Shown here: piece by piece, positions 39,120 through 55,504 of the stretch
Numbering within the stretch: the first letter of the stretch is position 1
Layout of the letters: every line of letters starts with the position of its first letter
DNA from: Balanoglossus misakiensis
Taxonomy: Eukaryota; Hemichordata
Direction: 5' to 3'
Length of the DNA stretch: 64,000 nt
Assembly (NCBI GenBank): GCA_040954595.2
Contig: CM082583.2
Coordinates: 5,022,001-5,086,000, forward strand
Program-made: the position numbers and the translations under genes
Notes under the pieces: model-generated
Seen by the model: only the letters and a program-made list of their open reading frames with translations
Database searches by the model: none
What the model was told of the DNA's origin: nothing

Positions 39120-39956
39120 GTATTACACTTACTAATATTTTCTTATTCTGATCCATCTGCAACATTTATAACATACACTTCAAAGGGAAGCAGTCATCGC
39201 GCTGCGTGGGTGTCCCCCCTGATGAGAATATGTCCTCCTATACAAGCGCAAACCCCACTGCAGTTGCCACGACCTACTAGGATCTTCAGTTGCTGTCATG
39301 CCCAGTCTACGCTACAGTTGACTGCTTCGTTCATCCTAAAAACTATCTAATTTCAAGGATTTTTGGGACAAATGCGGCGCGACAACCACTTCCCTTTAAT
39401 ATGTGCATTGAAGTACAGGAAACTCAGACGTGCTTTACAGATACATGGGATCAGAATTTGACCTTGATCTTGACACTGTGTGTTTAGCGCTAGTGTTTAT
39501 GATTCACTAACAAGTGTTTGCCGTGTCATGGAGTCAAGTTGATGTGTTGACAGCCCAGAGATTGGAAATCTCATCACAAGTTCATAGTTCATGGCAGATA
39601 TATGGCCTGAGTGTATCATATGAGATTGTTCGTTATGCACTAGTAAAGCCTTGATCCATTTTAATGCTCATATTGTATCAAAAATCTTGGTTAACATAAC
39701 TTGCTCAATAAATTCAGTCCCAAACCCAAGATTAAGTAATATAAAATTAATTTTTTGTTGTCAGCATGTCACTTGGCCATGGCTCCATGAAAAAAAATAC
39801 CATCACTTGAGATAACTCAGTCACATTTCCATGATTTGATGACATAGATTTTGTACCATCTGGCATCAAATCACAGTCAACTCAGTCACTTGGCCATACT
39901 TTGATGATATACCATCAACTCACAATCATTCTGATTATTTTTCAATCTCTTCCCAG
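39120..39956 (+). other. Last intron (0.84 kb)
   Basis: It starts GTATTA and ends with the CTCTTCCCAG acceptor at 39947-39956. The phase is 0 on both sides. I see no repeat element or exon inside. Reading through the donor continues in frame only to a stop near 39348-39350, which would make a short alternative C terminus if the intron were retained. Confidence 0.75.
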
Positions 39957-41057
39957 ACTGAAGTTGGAAGTGAACCAGAATATCCCAGCGACGTCTCTAA
40001 CGATGACTACAGCGAGTGCAATCTGCCGCCGGAGTTCTTGAAACGACGGGAGAAAACCCAGCTCACTCTGGAGGAATTCTACGCACCTACCCCTCTGCCA
40101 GAATTTGTCACTCCGGCACCGACACCGAGAGAGACTCCCCTTCCCTTGCAGGCTCCTCCCTCTCCCAAGCGGAATTTGTCAAGAGCTGAGGATGTCATCC
40201 AGGAAGAAGACGACATTCCATGTTCCGGAGGAGAAGCCGTGAATGCCTTAGAAACAGAGCTACAAACGGCCACGCTGGACAGCAAGAAGCCTGATGCAGG
40301 AAACCGAAGCGAGGCCGAAGACAAGGAGGAATCGGAACTCTCAGTGACAGACAAACAGATATTCCCCATTCCTCCCAAAGCGACCAAATCATCCAACAAC
40401 CCCAGGCAGACATCGCTGCCTCCCAACCGTCCACATAACCTACACATCACCCGGTCCAAAACTTTCGCTGCCGGCGACACGCCCATCTCACCGACCGTGC
40501 AATATAGCGAGTCGCTGGCCGATAAGTTCCAGCTGAGGAGGGAGCCTAGTTCGGTGACCAATGTAGATTTGTCTTTCGAAAGCCAGCAGAAATTCATCGT
40601 GAATAAACACGTCCCACTGCAGGTGAACAAGAAGAAACCCACCTTGCAACTACCCCCAGAAAACCCTCCGCCGGTGCATCTGAACAGGCCGAAGAAATTG
40701 AACCTTTTGCGGGGGTACGTGTCGTTCGAAGAAAGAGATCACTTCGAACAGTTCGCCGACAACGCGAAATCGAACCGGCCGCATCTGACGAGAGCGCACA
40801 CGTTCTACGGACGATCGGCGAACAATCAGAGGAACTTTAACTTTGAGTATCCTGTCCAGGGGGGAGGCATCGCCATCTCCGTCGACGGCAGACCTTCCTG
40901 TCGGAAACATTCCAATGTCGTGGCATCGTCCCCACCGGCCAGGAAGAACAGACGAGCAGAACCAGACTCCAAGGCAATGCCAGTTTATCCGACAGCAGAG
41001 TCTCTAAGGGCCAGGAAACCAACCCATAAAATATCTAAGAAAGTTTTCCAAAGCTAG
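39957..41057 (+). CDS. RCC1-repeat protein, last coding exon D (disordered tail)
   Basis: The 366-codon exon starts TEVGSEPEYPSDVSNDDYSE in phase 0 after a CCCAG acceptor and ends at TAG (41055-41057). Composition differs clearly from the flanks: it is GC-richer, and long non-repetitive frames like this occur nowhere else in the window. Parts in order are an acidic start, LTLEEFYAP, a Thr-Pro-rich stretch (about 40089-40160) and SPKR at 40161-40172 (full CDK consensus). A second acidic stretch follows (40191-40340), then a Ser/Pro/Arg-rich C-terminal half with basic clusters (ARKNRRAEP, KISKKVFQS end). NRP[HK]-containing motifs recur at 40425-40466, 40683-40727 and 40773-40805. No folded domain, transmembrane segment or coiled coil is evident. 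The tail probably recruits partners or is phosphorylated, which is inference. The family member is unidentified, so no symbol is given. Confidence 0.88.
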   Translation, partial: TEVGSEPEYPSDVSNDDYSECNLPPEFLKRREKTQLTLEEFYAPTPLPEFVTPAPTPRETPLPLQAPPSPKRNLSRAEDVIQEEDDIPCSGGEAVNALETELQTATLDSKKPDAGNRSEAEDKEESELSVTDKQIFPIPPKATKSSNNPRQTSLPPNRPHNLHITRSKTFAAGDTPISPTVQYSESLADKFQLRREPSSVTNVDLSFESQQKFIVNKHVPLQVNKKKPTLQLPPENPPPVHLNRPKKLNLLRGYVSFEERDHFEQFADNAKSNRPHLTRAHTFYGRSANNQRNFNFEYPVQGGGIAISVDGRPSCRKHSNVVASSPPARKNRRAEPDSKAMPVYPTAESLRARKPTHKISKKVFQS

Positions 41058-42210
41058 CATCAGTAGTTAACACCATTCCACGCCACTCTCTGAGTTGTGA
41101 TTTTGTTTGCGAGCGAACGAGTGCTGTGTGTTTGTAGTATAGAGTTTGTGTGAGCATTATCAAATTTTCAGAAGTACAATAATCAGATTTTTGACTGAGA
41201 AAGAGTACAAGCAACCTTAGGAAACGACCCCATGCTGCTCTTGATGGTGCAAAGTCATATTTATTTTTTATAATTACCTTGTTGCTTGAGAAGTGTTAAT
41301 ATTGCGGTCGTGATGAATTCGACGAAGATTAATTCACTTGTGTGTACAGTACATGAGTCAATTAATAAGGCACATGTGTAGTACAAGAAAGAGCCAGAAG
41401 TTACAACTGAAAGACATAGTTATTCACCAAACATCCATTTACACCTTTCCTGAACTCTCATATCAACCATGATTGCTGATTCGGTATGTTACTATGCTGC
41501 GTTATGTGGAAATAGCGCAGCGACATGTTTGAAGGGACGTGAAAAACCATTTTCACTGAATATTTTCAACTTGATTTTCCGATACTGAAAATCTCAATTG
41601 GAGCCAATGCTTGAGTTCAGATGAATTAGCAGTCGGGGTTTTTTTTTATCAGAAAGCAAAACCGTCATTACAACTTCTGGACCAAAGATAATGATGTAGC
41701 AAATATGTCTAATACCCCGGTGGTATTTCGATAATGCCAATAACGTTGATGGTGTTGAACAATTTCTTTGTCATATATCCAGAAAGAATAACTGCTAAAG
41801 GTGAGAAGTCCTGCTCATTCCATTGTGATAGTCTGTTCCGTCCCTGCAGATGTAGTCTTAGGGGAAAACGACTTCCTTGCGTGAATCAATTTGTACACAT
41901 CTATTTATCAGTACTTGCCGGTTGTTTTTGACGACAATCAATGAAAAACATGGCGTAACCCCTGTCACATGACCAAGCATGCAGTGCCATGCTGCGCGCA
42001 TCACAAAACCTTAACCCCATAAACTGCTTGTAAAAGCAGATCGGAACGTTAGGATACCGCTTGTCTGGTGGGGACTGTGTCATCACTGATGACTGTCGTA
42101 AGCTGTGAAATTCGTTTTTTTCTAATAATTTTGTGTGCAGTGTCATTTCGTGTGTTAAAATTAAATATCTTGCCAAATTATTGACAGGTGATCGTTAAAT
42201 TAATAAAAAA
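41058..42210 (+). other. Probable 3' UTR and downstream flank of the RCC1-repeat gene
   Basis: AT-rich sequence follows the stop codon. The first clear AATAAA hexamer downstream is at 42202-42207, followed at once by an A run; another AATAAA lies near 42423. Either could serve polyadenylation, giving a 3' UTR of about 1.2-1.4 kb. A nearer non-canonical signal cannot be excluded. Confidence 0.4.
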
Positions 42211-45200
42211 AAGGCAATATGCGTCGTGGATCCTCGATAGTAGTTGATAGAAGAATAAGGCCCCGACCACCTGTTTTGAATTATTATGCAAATACATAAA
42301 TACTTATGAATGATGAATAAGGCAGCCAAAAAATCAATTTGTTAACTTTGGGGAGAATGCTTTTTCCGTGGCAACATACATCAAATCTCACACTTATGTG
42401 ATGGTGTCGAGGCGATATTTCAATAAACCCAACGGCTGGATTAATGAAAATTCAAACAAATTCATCACAATTAATTTTTGGTGGCGGGACTAACCGCCCT
42501 GGTAACTACACTTGTGATAAGGGGCGCTTTTTTCCCCCACAGCGTTCTGTCGTGTGTACATCGGAAGTTGTTACCTTTCAGTCGACAGGGTCTCGCCCGG
42601 CGACGGCAGTGCAGCGTATTACTGGCATAATCGCGCTAACCAGGCAGCGTATCGCTTAGCAATATCTTTTCATCGAGGTGGTTTACATAATAATAATCGA
42701 GGCTGCGGGGGAAAAAAAACCTCAAGACAAAGTAGACTTCTCGTATCGAGCGACGGACTCTTGTTACCTGGCTCGGGGAAATGAAAAACCATCCTAGATT
42801 AAAAGTAATCGCGTTGGACTCCAAGTAAGGTTTTGTTCTCTATTGATTTCGAAATCTGTCGCTATAGTTCTCAGCAAATATGCCATGGTGCTTCAATAAA
42901 CACTATGGCGGGGGAAACAAGTTATTTTATTCGCGGCGATTTAAATAACAACCCCACCACCTCCTGAAAGGCGGTGGTGCCCTCATTGTTGTGGGTTCAA
43001 ATGAGTGCAGCCTCGATTTGTTTGAAATTAAAATTGATTTTTTTTATTCCCAACTCGGGGACGACGTCGACGAGGTAATTAGTTGCGGGACGTGACAACG
43101 TATAAGCTGAACTGTTGCATAATGGCCGCCGATCGGGCACGACAATTTGCGGCACTTGTCAAAATCTGGGAAATTAAACTTCTTGGTTCAATACAACTTT
43201 CATTCAAATCAGCGGAAAGCGCGCTTTCCTCTTAGAGACCGACGCACTGCCGTGAGTTGTTCGATACCAGCCTTTGTCCCCAGAAAACACACAAGAAAAA
43301 CGGAAATCGCTGAAAGGGCACTGGAAGGGGGAGCAAGTGAACGGTGCTATTTTTTAATTGCGTAGGATGTTTTGTATTCTATAAGGCTCACGGGAGCGTG
43401 ACTTCATACGGAATGCGCAACGGCGCGAGCCGTCGACATACGGACAGAAATCCCAGAGAAAGGGCGTATGTTTTCCATGAGAGTTCGCAAACCGTGACAA
43501 CCCTTTATGTGGAATTATGCACAATTTAAGAATGTATAGTTTTCAATAGATGTTGCCGTCCATTAAATCTAATTTATCCACAGAGTTGCCCTTTTCTCCT
43601 TGACAACCAAAAATTAATGCGATAATTATTGTTTCTCTCGTTTCTTTACGCAACATGACGATGAAAATAAAATTAGTTCAGAGAATGCATTCATGAGATG
43701 TCCCGTAATTGTTTTTTGCAACCAAACGCGTCATTTACAGTGTTACAGTATCGTAAACCGTGTGAAACACGCACAAAATAAAGGCAACGAACCGATCCAT
43801 GTTTTTGTCCGCCTTTCTTTTGTACTTTTCACAGTTTCGTATGTTTTGGGTGGAGAGAGGTGGCGTTTGGGAGAATTCAATAATGCCTGAAATCATTGGA
43901 GGCAGACATGCGTGTACATGTGTGTTCGGTGGGCAGGCAAAGTAGGCAGACGGCATGCCTAGCAAAAGAATCGAAGCTAATTGACAAACTACACTAGGCT
44001 TTGCCACCAGTTTTATCTCTGCTTCCTCTCTTGCGACTATGATATAAGACAGATATTTCAGAGGAAAACAGACGGATGATATGGATATAAATTTGCTTTA
44101 CTTCTCATGCCGCGAGTTTGGAATATAGAGACACGTTCCCCGAGTATACCATACATAGTGGAGCACACACTGGTCCGTTTGGAAATTTCGGGGGGGGGGG
44201 GGGGTCTCAGAAATACCCGTCTGTCGAAAGCATAACCGTGACCGTTGCGATGGAACGAAAATGACATATCATCTGTAGCCTATCTATACCATGAAGATAG
44301 CTGTCACCTTGTACTCGGATCTTGACCAGAAGTTCCATGAATGATAATCTTTTAGAGATTTGGTATGTGACCATTCATGGTCGGTCACATATTTTTTCGC
44401 AAATTTGGAGGGGAAATGGTCTGAGATCTATCTATATCTCTTTAAAATGGTGTTTTATCTATCTATCTTTCTATATTATCTATTTACACTATCGATCTAA
44501 ATTTGCCGCTGATGCCCGTGTATGGTTGACATAGCTACTATTTATATGCATGTATGAAAGCTGCGATGATTTCTGTACGCTATACTTGGTGCCGTGCATA
44601 GTAAACACTATTATGCGTCACAAATGTTTAAATAGATTCCAAAGAAAGCAAATAATTAAATTTTGTGGAGCAATTAATGGTAAGACCAAAATACACTTTT
44701 GTAAAAAGATGAATGACAGTTTATAGTCCGTGTGTACATGATACAGAAATGCCATTGATATATTTGCGAGATCACAGGTCAGTCATTCTGTACATTTGGA
44801 TTAGGGGACCCTGACCTCGAGCATATGTAGTTTTTACAAAACTCATTTTCGTGTTAATTTAGCCTCTTATGCGCCCTAAATATATATGCACAATATGCAT
44901 TAAAGAGTATTATGGCTCGGAAATCTCCGCCACATTTCACGATAATATTATTCGCCAAATTGTCGCTTAGTGATAAATATATTATACAGCCGTGCCGCGG
45001 CTGCTGGTCTTATTTAAATAAGCAATTTCAATTTGTGCGTATAACCCTACTTCCAAAGCCCTTCAGATATAAACGGCAATTTGCTTTAATAGTTCGTGAA
45101 GTGATCGGTCGGCAGTTATGCCGCAGTCGTAATATGTCAAAATTCAATTCATATATCGTGCCATAAAGCAGTGTAAAAAAGCGCGGAAGGTCGGCAATTG

Positions 45201-48200
45201 TTAACATAGTATTAACCCCATAAGTGGACCTCTGCCTGACACTTGTCACCCCCGTATGTATTTAAAACTCGCATTACAAAAAATACCTTAAAATATCACA
45301 CTCGGCTCAGCTGTGACTGGCACGGCTGATCACAGAAAAAAAGCCATCCCCGTCAATTTGTATTGTCTGTCTGTGTGTGGCAATCGATTTATAGAGCACT
45401 CAGAGACCTGTGCGTGTGTTGTTCACTTCCCTTTATCATTTCGCACTCTTGACACAAGATCTGAATTGTTCTTCTTCAATAATATCCAAAACTTAGATAT
45501 ATCTCGAAACACAAACACACGTGTACTACACACACACACTGACACAGATGCAACTTCACCAGGTACAAGAAGAGCCACTGGGCCATTCGATCGTCCGATA
45601 TGTTCCCCGGGCAAAAGATTATTTGGCCTAATCTCGTGCTCGTAGTCCCTAAGATACACATGGCCACTCATGATACACACATGCCCGTTCATTTTCCCTC
45701 GCACTTTTTATAGACCTGTTTGAACACGCATCTCTGTATAATAAAATACTTTTTACGGATCCGTATCAGAATAGAAACCGGGTGATAATTCGGTTCACGA
45801 TTGTGGGCACAATGGATGATACGTGTACATCTGCTATTGAGGAAAGGTCAAATCACGTTGAGGGGTCCCAATATTATACATATCGAAGCTTTTTTAAACG
45901 ACAAAATTATCGCTGCACTCTGCGCCCTGTCGTGCAAAAGATAAAACACGCAATTTCGATCAGGTCTGCTCTAAAGCTTAACCCGGATGTACGTAAATGT
46001 TTTTTCATTGAATTTTGTGTCGATGATGAAACTGCCCATTTAAATATATATCGATGATAAAATGCTTTATCAGAGGTGGGTATTTGCGTTTTATCACACT
46101 TAAGCTTATTTTTTACGCGAAATGTATCGCAAAAGTCGGAAGTCTTCAAAAGGTTGTGCCACCAATAAAAACAAGACAAGAACAATATCATCCAAAATTC
46201 ACCAGTCATATGCAACTCCATAGACGCTTGGGGTTTCACATAATAATAGCATGTTCGAAGGAAACTACTTGGAAATATATATGTATCAAACCGGACATGT
46301 TTTAACAATATCATTCCAAAAGCAAGGTTTCATTCCCGCCTTGCTATAACCGGTTTGAAACAAAAACGCGGTTTTGAATTTGGCGCGCTTAAACGTCTTT
46401 ACCTATTGACAGAAATGATTGACATTTTGCTTAATTTAAACATGACTTCGACCACCTAATCGTGTTATTAATATTAAATCTTCGACACGGGACAAATCCG
46501 GGCATACTGATGAAAACAGGTTTAATTCCCACGCAAAGAATAAGACGAGGCAGAAACGGTAAAGAATTGGGGCAAAGCCGAAAACACGGTCATTTTGAAC
46601 GGGTTCAACCTCATACAGTTCATCATTTATCGCTTGCCGTTTGATACGATTTTTTCATTTAACCAGTCACTCCGTGTTATTATGAATATGACAGCTTTTC
46701 ACACTCGCATGTTAACTGATATTTTTATCACCCAAAACTCAATCTCTTTCTCCTTTTTTTTCCGAGGTGAACAATTGGCAAGTTGTGTTAGGTACGCCCG
46801 CAGGTGTGTGAAATACGGCAGGTGTGAGGTGTTACAGTATTGACGGCGATGTGATTCCCAGGTTGAAATGTAAAGAACGCCTAGATTGCCGATATGCTTG
46901 ACCTTCCGAGGTTTATCGACAGAGCAGAGTCTGTCTGACACTTCCGTGAACGACTTGCCCTAAATGACAAAAATAATATTTGACATGCCGTGCAAGACTT
47001 TGCCCTGTTTGAAGAGAGATTGCCCCCGGCATCACATTTTCAGAAAACTGAGAGGCCTTGTAAACATTTTCGAAGAGTAAACGAAACTTGGGTGCTCCTT
47101 ATCTTTTTTTTATTTCAAGACGATCAATAATTCACAATTTTATGTACGATCATAGTAATATAGGAAATTGGGTGGCCATTTTGAATACCCGCCATTGAGA
47201 TAATTTGACCCCCCCCCCCCTCCCGCACCAGACTCGAAATCTGCATTGATTTTCTGCCAAGACTGTGTTCCGAAGTATGAAAGTTCGGAAGACTTCGCCA
47301 CCTGAACGCGTTCCCTTATTCTGCGCTTTTCGCGACCAACTCATTTTGAATATCGTTCATGAATCCGCACTAGAAATACAAACAAATTTCTGTCCGTGAA
47401 GATATGGTGATTCTTCGAACATTGTACATAAAAACCAGCTATCCGCATCTCGGCAGTGTTCGGAGCTTATCGGGATGTTTCAAAAATCGCAAGAAACAGA
47501 CATTACAAAATTTGCTGACAAGTATTAGGGAAATATTATATTTCTATTACAATAATGAGGTTTTTGAGGATATACAAGGGGTTTGTCCCATAGCTGCGTG
47601 TAACGTCGTCAAGGTGACACGGCCGATACATTAGTCGCCCCATTAAACTGGTCGCAGAAATCAATTTTCAAAATTTTATTGAATAGCATTCATATAGATG
47701 TAACTCAAGGTGACGATTGTTAAGAGGTCAAGCAGGCCAAAACCTTTTAACCGACGTGAAAGGAGAACCTTGGAATTGAGCATTTTCTCACAATCAAAAT
47801 TTAATCAGCAATGTCTATAATTCTATAACTCCACGTGTACCGGTCATATCACTGGGGAATGCGCGCATTCAATTTTTGTTACCGTGTTAGGACTTCGAAT
47901 GCGTGCGTTCTCCCTCGCTAATGATAGGTTTATATCGAATTAAACAAAGACATTCGAGACTAACATAAATGCCGTAATGTGTTTTATTGGGCGGTCCGGA
48001 AAAAATCGATGAGTTAAGAGAGGGGTAATATTAAAATTGTAATTAGGAAAATTGATTTTACGTTTTACAACATGGTGTGCGGTTAAGCGGTGGGGACAGT
48101 TTGTAAAGGGACAGGGAAAAATGAAAATTATGCGCAAATCGTTGGAAAGGTCGAGTAATTGCTTCATTGATATTGCTTTACATTTCATGCTTAGACTACA

Positions 48201-51200
48201 GAAAGCAGAAGGAAAATGAAATTTTTATATGTGTCACTGGGCATTTGTCCCCAGTAACAGCTGACAGATTTATTTCTACCGTGATTTAAAGAGAAAATTT
48301 CCGAAGTTTAGGTTATAAAGTGGTCGGGGGGAAAAGCCAGCGAGAGGAACTCGGTAGTTTGCAGTTGGGGGACCTGCAACTATCGCGCATTGTCTCGCCG
48401 GAGGGTGGTGCGCTCTCAGGCTTGGGGTTAATGGGCCCTGCCGGTGGAAACTCATATCCGCTACTGCCAAGCAGATGTTCGGATATACATTTTTATTGCT
48501 CCCAGACTCCCTGCCCTCGAAGTGTCGGTAAAAACTCGGAAGGTGACGAGTTAACAGGGCAGCGAGGCGACCCCGAATCGGAAAGAAGGGAATTACAACA
48601 TCACAATGAAAAGGCCGTGGTCGTGACACGGCGGAGCCGGGACTTTGCTTAGCTTAGTATTTTGACGCGGATTCGGGAGTCAGTCAGCGCGCGCGTCTCA
48701 CCATGCGCCCTCCTCTTTATTAAGGTAACCCCCCCCCCCCCACCTCCCCGCGGACTTAATAATGCAATGCTCGCTTTTGAAATAAACTGTGCTTGCACGA
48801 CCGTGATCCCAAAACAAAAAATATGTTTTTTCGTCGCAATGGCAATTTCCTGCTCTGTGTATACTTTAAAGGAAACGTCTTACCGGTGTAAAATTTCGGT
48901 CGTTTCAGTTTTGTTTTAATCGAGTCATCAGGCGCCTTATTTTATATTTTTTATTACTTGCAGCGATCTCAGTCGATATTGGATATATAATTTTTGAGAA
49001 AAAAATAAAAAGCCCAGATAAATATGCCTTGGACATAATCGCAACATATACAGAATGTTTTTATGAATATATTACAGACGCACGTTGTATTATGCAAATA
49101 CGGTGAATACACAATGGGTTCGCGTTTGTCATCCACTTTCGCCCGCTTGGGTGATCTATTTCCCCGGCTTAAAAGAAACTGGTATTACAGCTAACCGCAA
49201 TTTGTTTAACTGTATACAGTTAGTCGCTCGCCGTACGAGGAAGAATCTGTCAGCGTCGGGCTTATTGATCAATTCAACATTTCTGACGCCGAAAGCATAG
49301 GACGTACGCACCAGCGATCAAAGGCCGCACGACTTTAATTTATGCAGCCGCGTGGGGAAAGTGTGCCATTTCCTTCTCAGATCGTGGATATTGAAAGTAC
49401 AACCGCGAGATTTTCTCTTTTATTTTGGCATGTCGGCTTTCCAATTTATCTACTCTTCTTTTCTTTCCTTTCCTTTAAAATGGTATTTTCAGTATTTGAT
49501 TTGTCATGCTTTTTGCCAAACTATAAATCTATCCCCCGACAGGAAAATATTACTTGGTTCTACATTGACAATTTGTTTTCCCTGCATCTAGAAAATTTGA
49601 CCTCTGACCCAAACGTGCTTAAGTCCGGATGAGACCCTGTGACTTGTTTTTGCTGGCCGACAAATAAGCATTCTCCCGTGGCTCAATAGTGTTTTATACG
49701 TGTGCATTCTGCAGGAATGCGCGGTATCGACATTGCGACTGACTGCCGCGGTCATTTTGTCCATCCTCCAGCCAAAGATTATTTTCGAAGTCGAAAAAAA
49801 AATCTCATAATCACACATACTGACCTACATATCACCGGATAACAGGTCATAGCGATGCAAAGGGAGTTATGATATCTGTACTTATTCGCCATTACATGAC
49901 GCACCTCCACCTGCGGGAGTTAACGGTCGGGATATCTCGAAGTCAAGGGTCAGAGAGCGTCAATCGGACGAATCGAAATTGCATGGAAGTGTTCCTCCAT
50001 ACTGCTGCTCTGCTTAATACACGATTGTATAGTAATCTAAATGTTAAGGACGTCTCTTTTGGATCTGCAGGCGATGCGCGGGAGACACACTGTTCCCTGG
50101 GCGGCAATACTGCTTGATTTTTATCTCCGCTCGGCCCGTTGACTCTGTCCGACGTTGAACATATCGCGGAGGTGTTACAGTGGGATGTCGACTCTCGGAG
50201 GTATTCGCCACTCGACAAGCGACCGTGATAGAAAAAAAATATTACCGTCTGTTCCGTTCCGGTCTCTGTGACTCATGCATTCTTCAATTCTGATAAGATA
50301 CAATTTACAAGTGTGCAAATTCAAACCTAATAGATTGTCTCTGAAGAACTCCAAAGGTAGACAAATAGTAAACAAAACCAAACAAACAATCAAGTGTGTA
50401 GAAGCGAAAAATATTGAAAGTGCTTTGTTTCATGCGATAGTTTGCCCCGTCTATTTGATTATATTTACTGTCAGTTGTTTGCATTCGTGTATGGTTTAAT
50501 TTGTTTGTATTTTACGGTGTATATCGTTTTGATCCGTGACCTGTATCGTTTGAGCACGGCCGTTTCAGATGTTTGTAATGCTCAGTGGTGAGTGTCTAAT
50601 GTATCGTTGGAATGACCAGAACTGGACTAGTTTGGTCCGTGTGTGGATTTGGGGTGCAGGTACGGCCTAAATTTTGAACTGGCGTAAAAATGGTAGTGTG
50701 AACATGTTTCGCCTGAACGTGTGTACCGCGGTTTGGATCGTTCTGTCAATCCAAATTTTGTTTCAAAACAGTCACCTCAGGTGTTGATTATCGCATACGA
50801 CTTCCTTTAGTTGTCGACAATTCTTCCCGTAACACTTTTGACACTAGTTATCTCAGAGACAGCGTGCATGGACACAAATAATTTATTATCTAACCTTTTC
50901 GAAGTGACGATTGCTTGTGCAAAACGGGGGTGACGACGTCATACAAACAAAGTTTATTTATGTCGGCAATTGATAGATTCGCTATTCATTTCCGAGTCTG
51001 GTAGATGTCCCCCCTTTAAATTATAACCAGTGGTGACGTTACAGTCGACTTCTTGACATTTGGCTGGCACGTCTGTCACTCGATGTTTTAAGGGGAAAAG
51101 ATACGATGATTTAAAACCGCCGCGTCTGATCCACCACGCCGTTACATGTTGTGCGCAAACTCGACTCTTAACACCGGGGTCGAGCTGACCCCACGGTGTG

Positions 51201-51550
51201 GGTTATGCAGAGATCCATGGGTCGCTGACGTGTCTTGGCAACAACGCCGGCGTTTGATTTATCGATGACAGGATGTGTATGTTTAAGGAATTGGGAGACT
51301 GATAGACCAGTGTAAGTGATGACTGCGCTTTGATTAATCGATATTAGGTAGACGGAGACAGAGGGACACGCTCACAGGAAGGATAGTCTGCAGTCATAAT
51401 TTATAATAGCGTAAATTTAAAGTCGCAGCATTCATAAATGCGGGATACGCCAATCACACAGTATAGATATACAGCCACCTTATGCGTAGACATTTACGGT
51501 GTCTTTGCTTTCGATTTCCGATTCCTGTCGCACTTTGTCTGAGGGCGAGG
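42211..51550. other. Gene-free stretch
   Basis: No exon, tRNA or repeat array is supported across about 9.3 kb. Poly-G at 44190-44204 and poly-C near 47211 and 48729-48741 are the main simple repeats. The parts around 42.5-43.5 and 48.3-48.7 kb are CpG-richer and read like regulatory sequence or distal promoter. Open frames of 60-135 codons are scattered on both strands without recognisable domains. Confidence 0.5.
49316..49330 (+). promoter_or_regulatory. TCF-type HMG site abutting a helper-like motif
   Basis: GATCAAAGG (49316-49324) matches the TCF/LEF HMG-domain site. It runs directly into GCCGCAC (49324-49330), one base off the GCCGCCR helper consensus of TCF proteins with a C-clamp. Binding is inferred, not shown. 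Confidence 0.25.
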
Positions 51551-51667
51551 CATACATACATAAATACATACATACATTACATTACATACATACACACATA
51601 CACACATACATGCATACATACATACATACATACATACATACATACATACATACATACATACATACAT

Positions 51668-51700
<33 letters not shown>

Positions 51701-51702
51701 TA
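51551..51702. repeat. Third CATA microsatellite with CA end
   Basis: The array begins with irregular CATAAATACATA and CATTACATTA units, passes through ACAC variants and becomes a pure CATA array. It ends in a CA dinucleotide run at about 51683-51700. The motif and strand match the arrays at 11.5 and 12.5 kb. Confidence 0.96.

Positions 51703-55504
<3,802 letters not shown>

Noticed and set aside
40079-40642. 187-codon minus-strand frame
   Set aside because: It is the complement of the last coding exon of the RCC1-repeat gene, which has splice phase continuity and coherent composition on the + strand.
45782-46057. Frame with an FFKRQNYRC string recalling a nuclear-receptor zinc finger
   Set aside because: The Cys spacing of the finger is absent, and the rest of the frame does not fit a DNA-binding domain.
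48320-48652. 110-codon frame in a CpG-richer block
   Set aside because: It begins with GTG, has no recognised domain and is overlapped by a similar open frame on the other strand.
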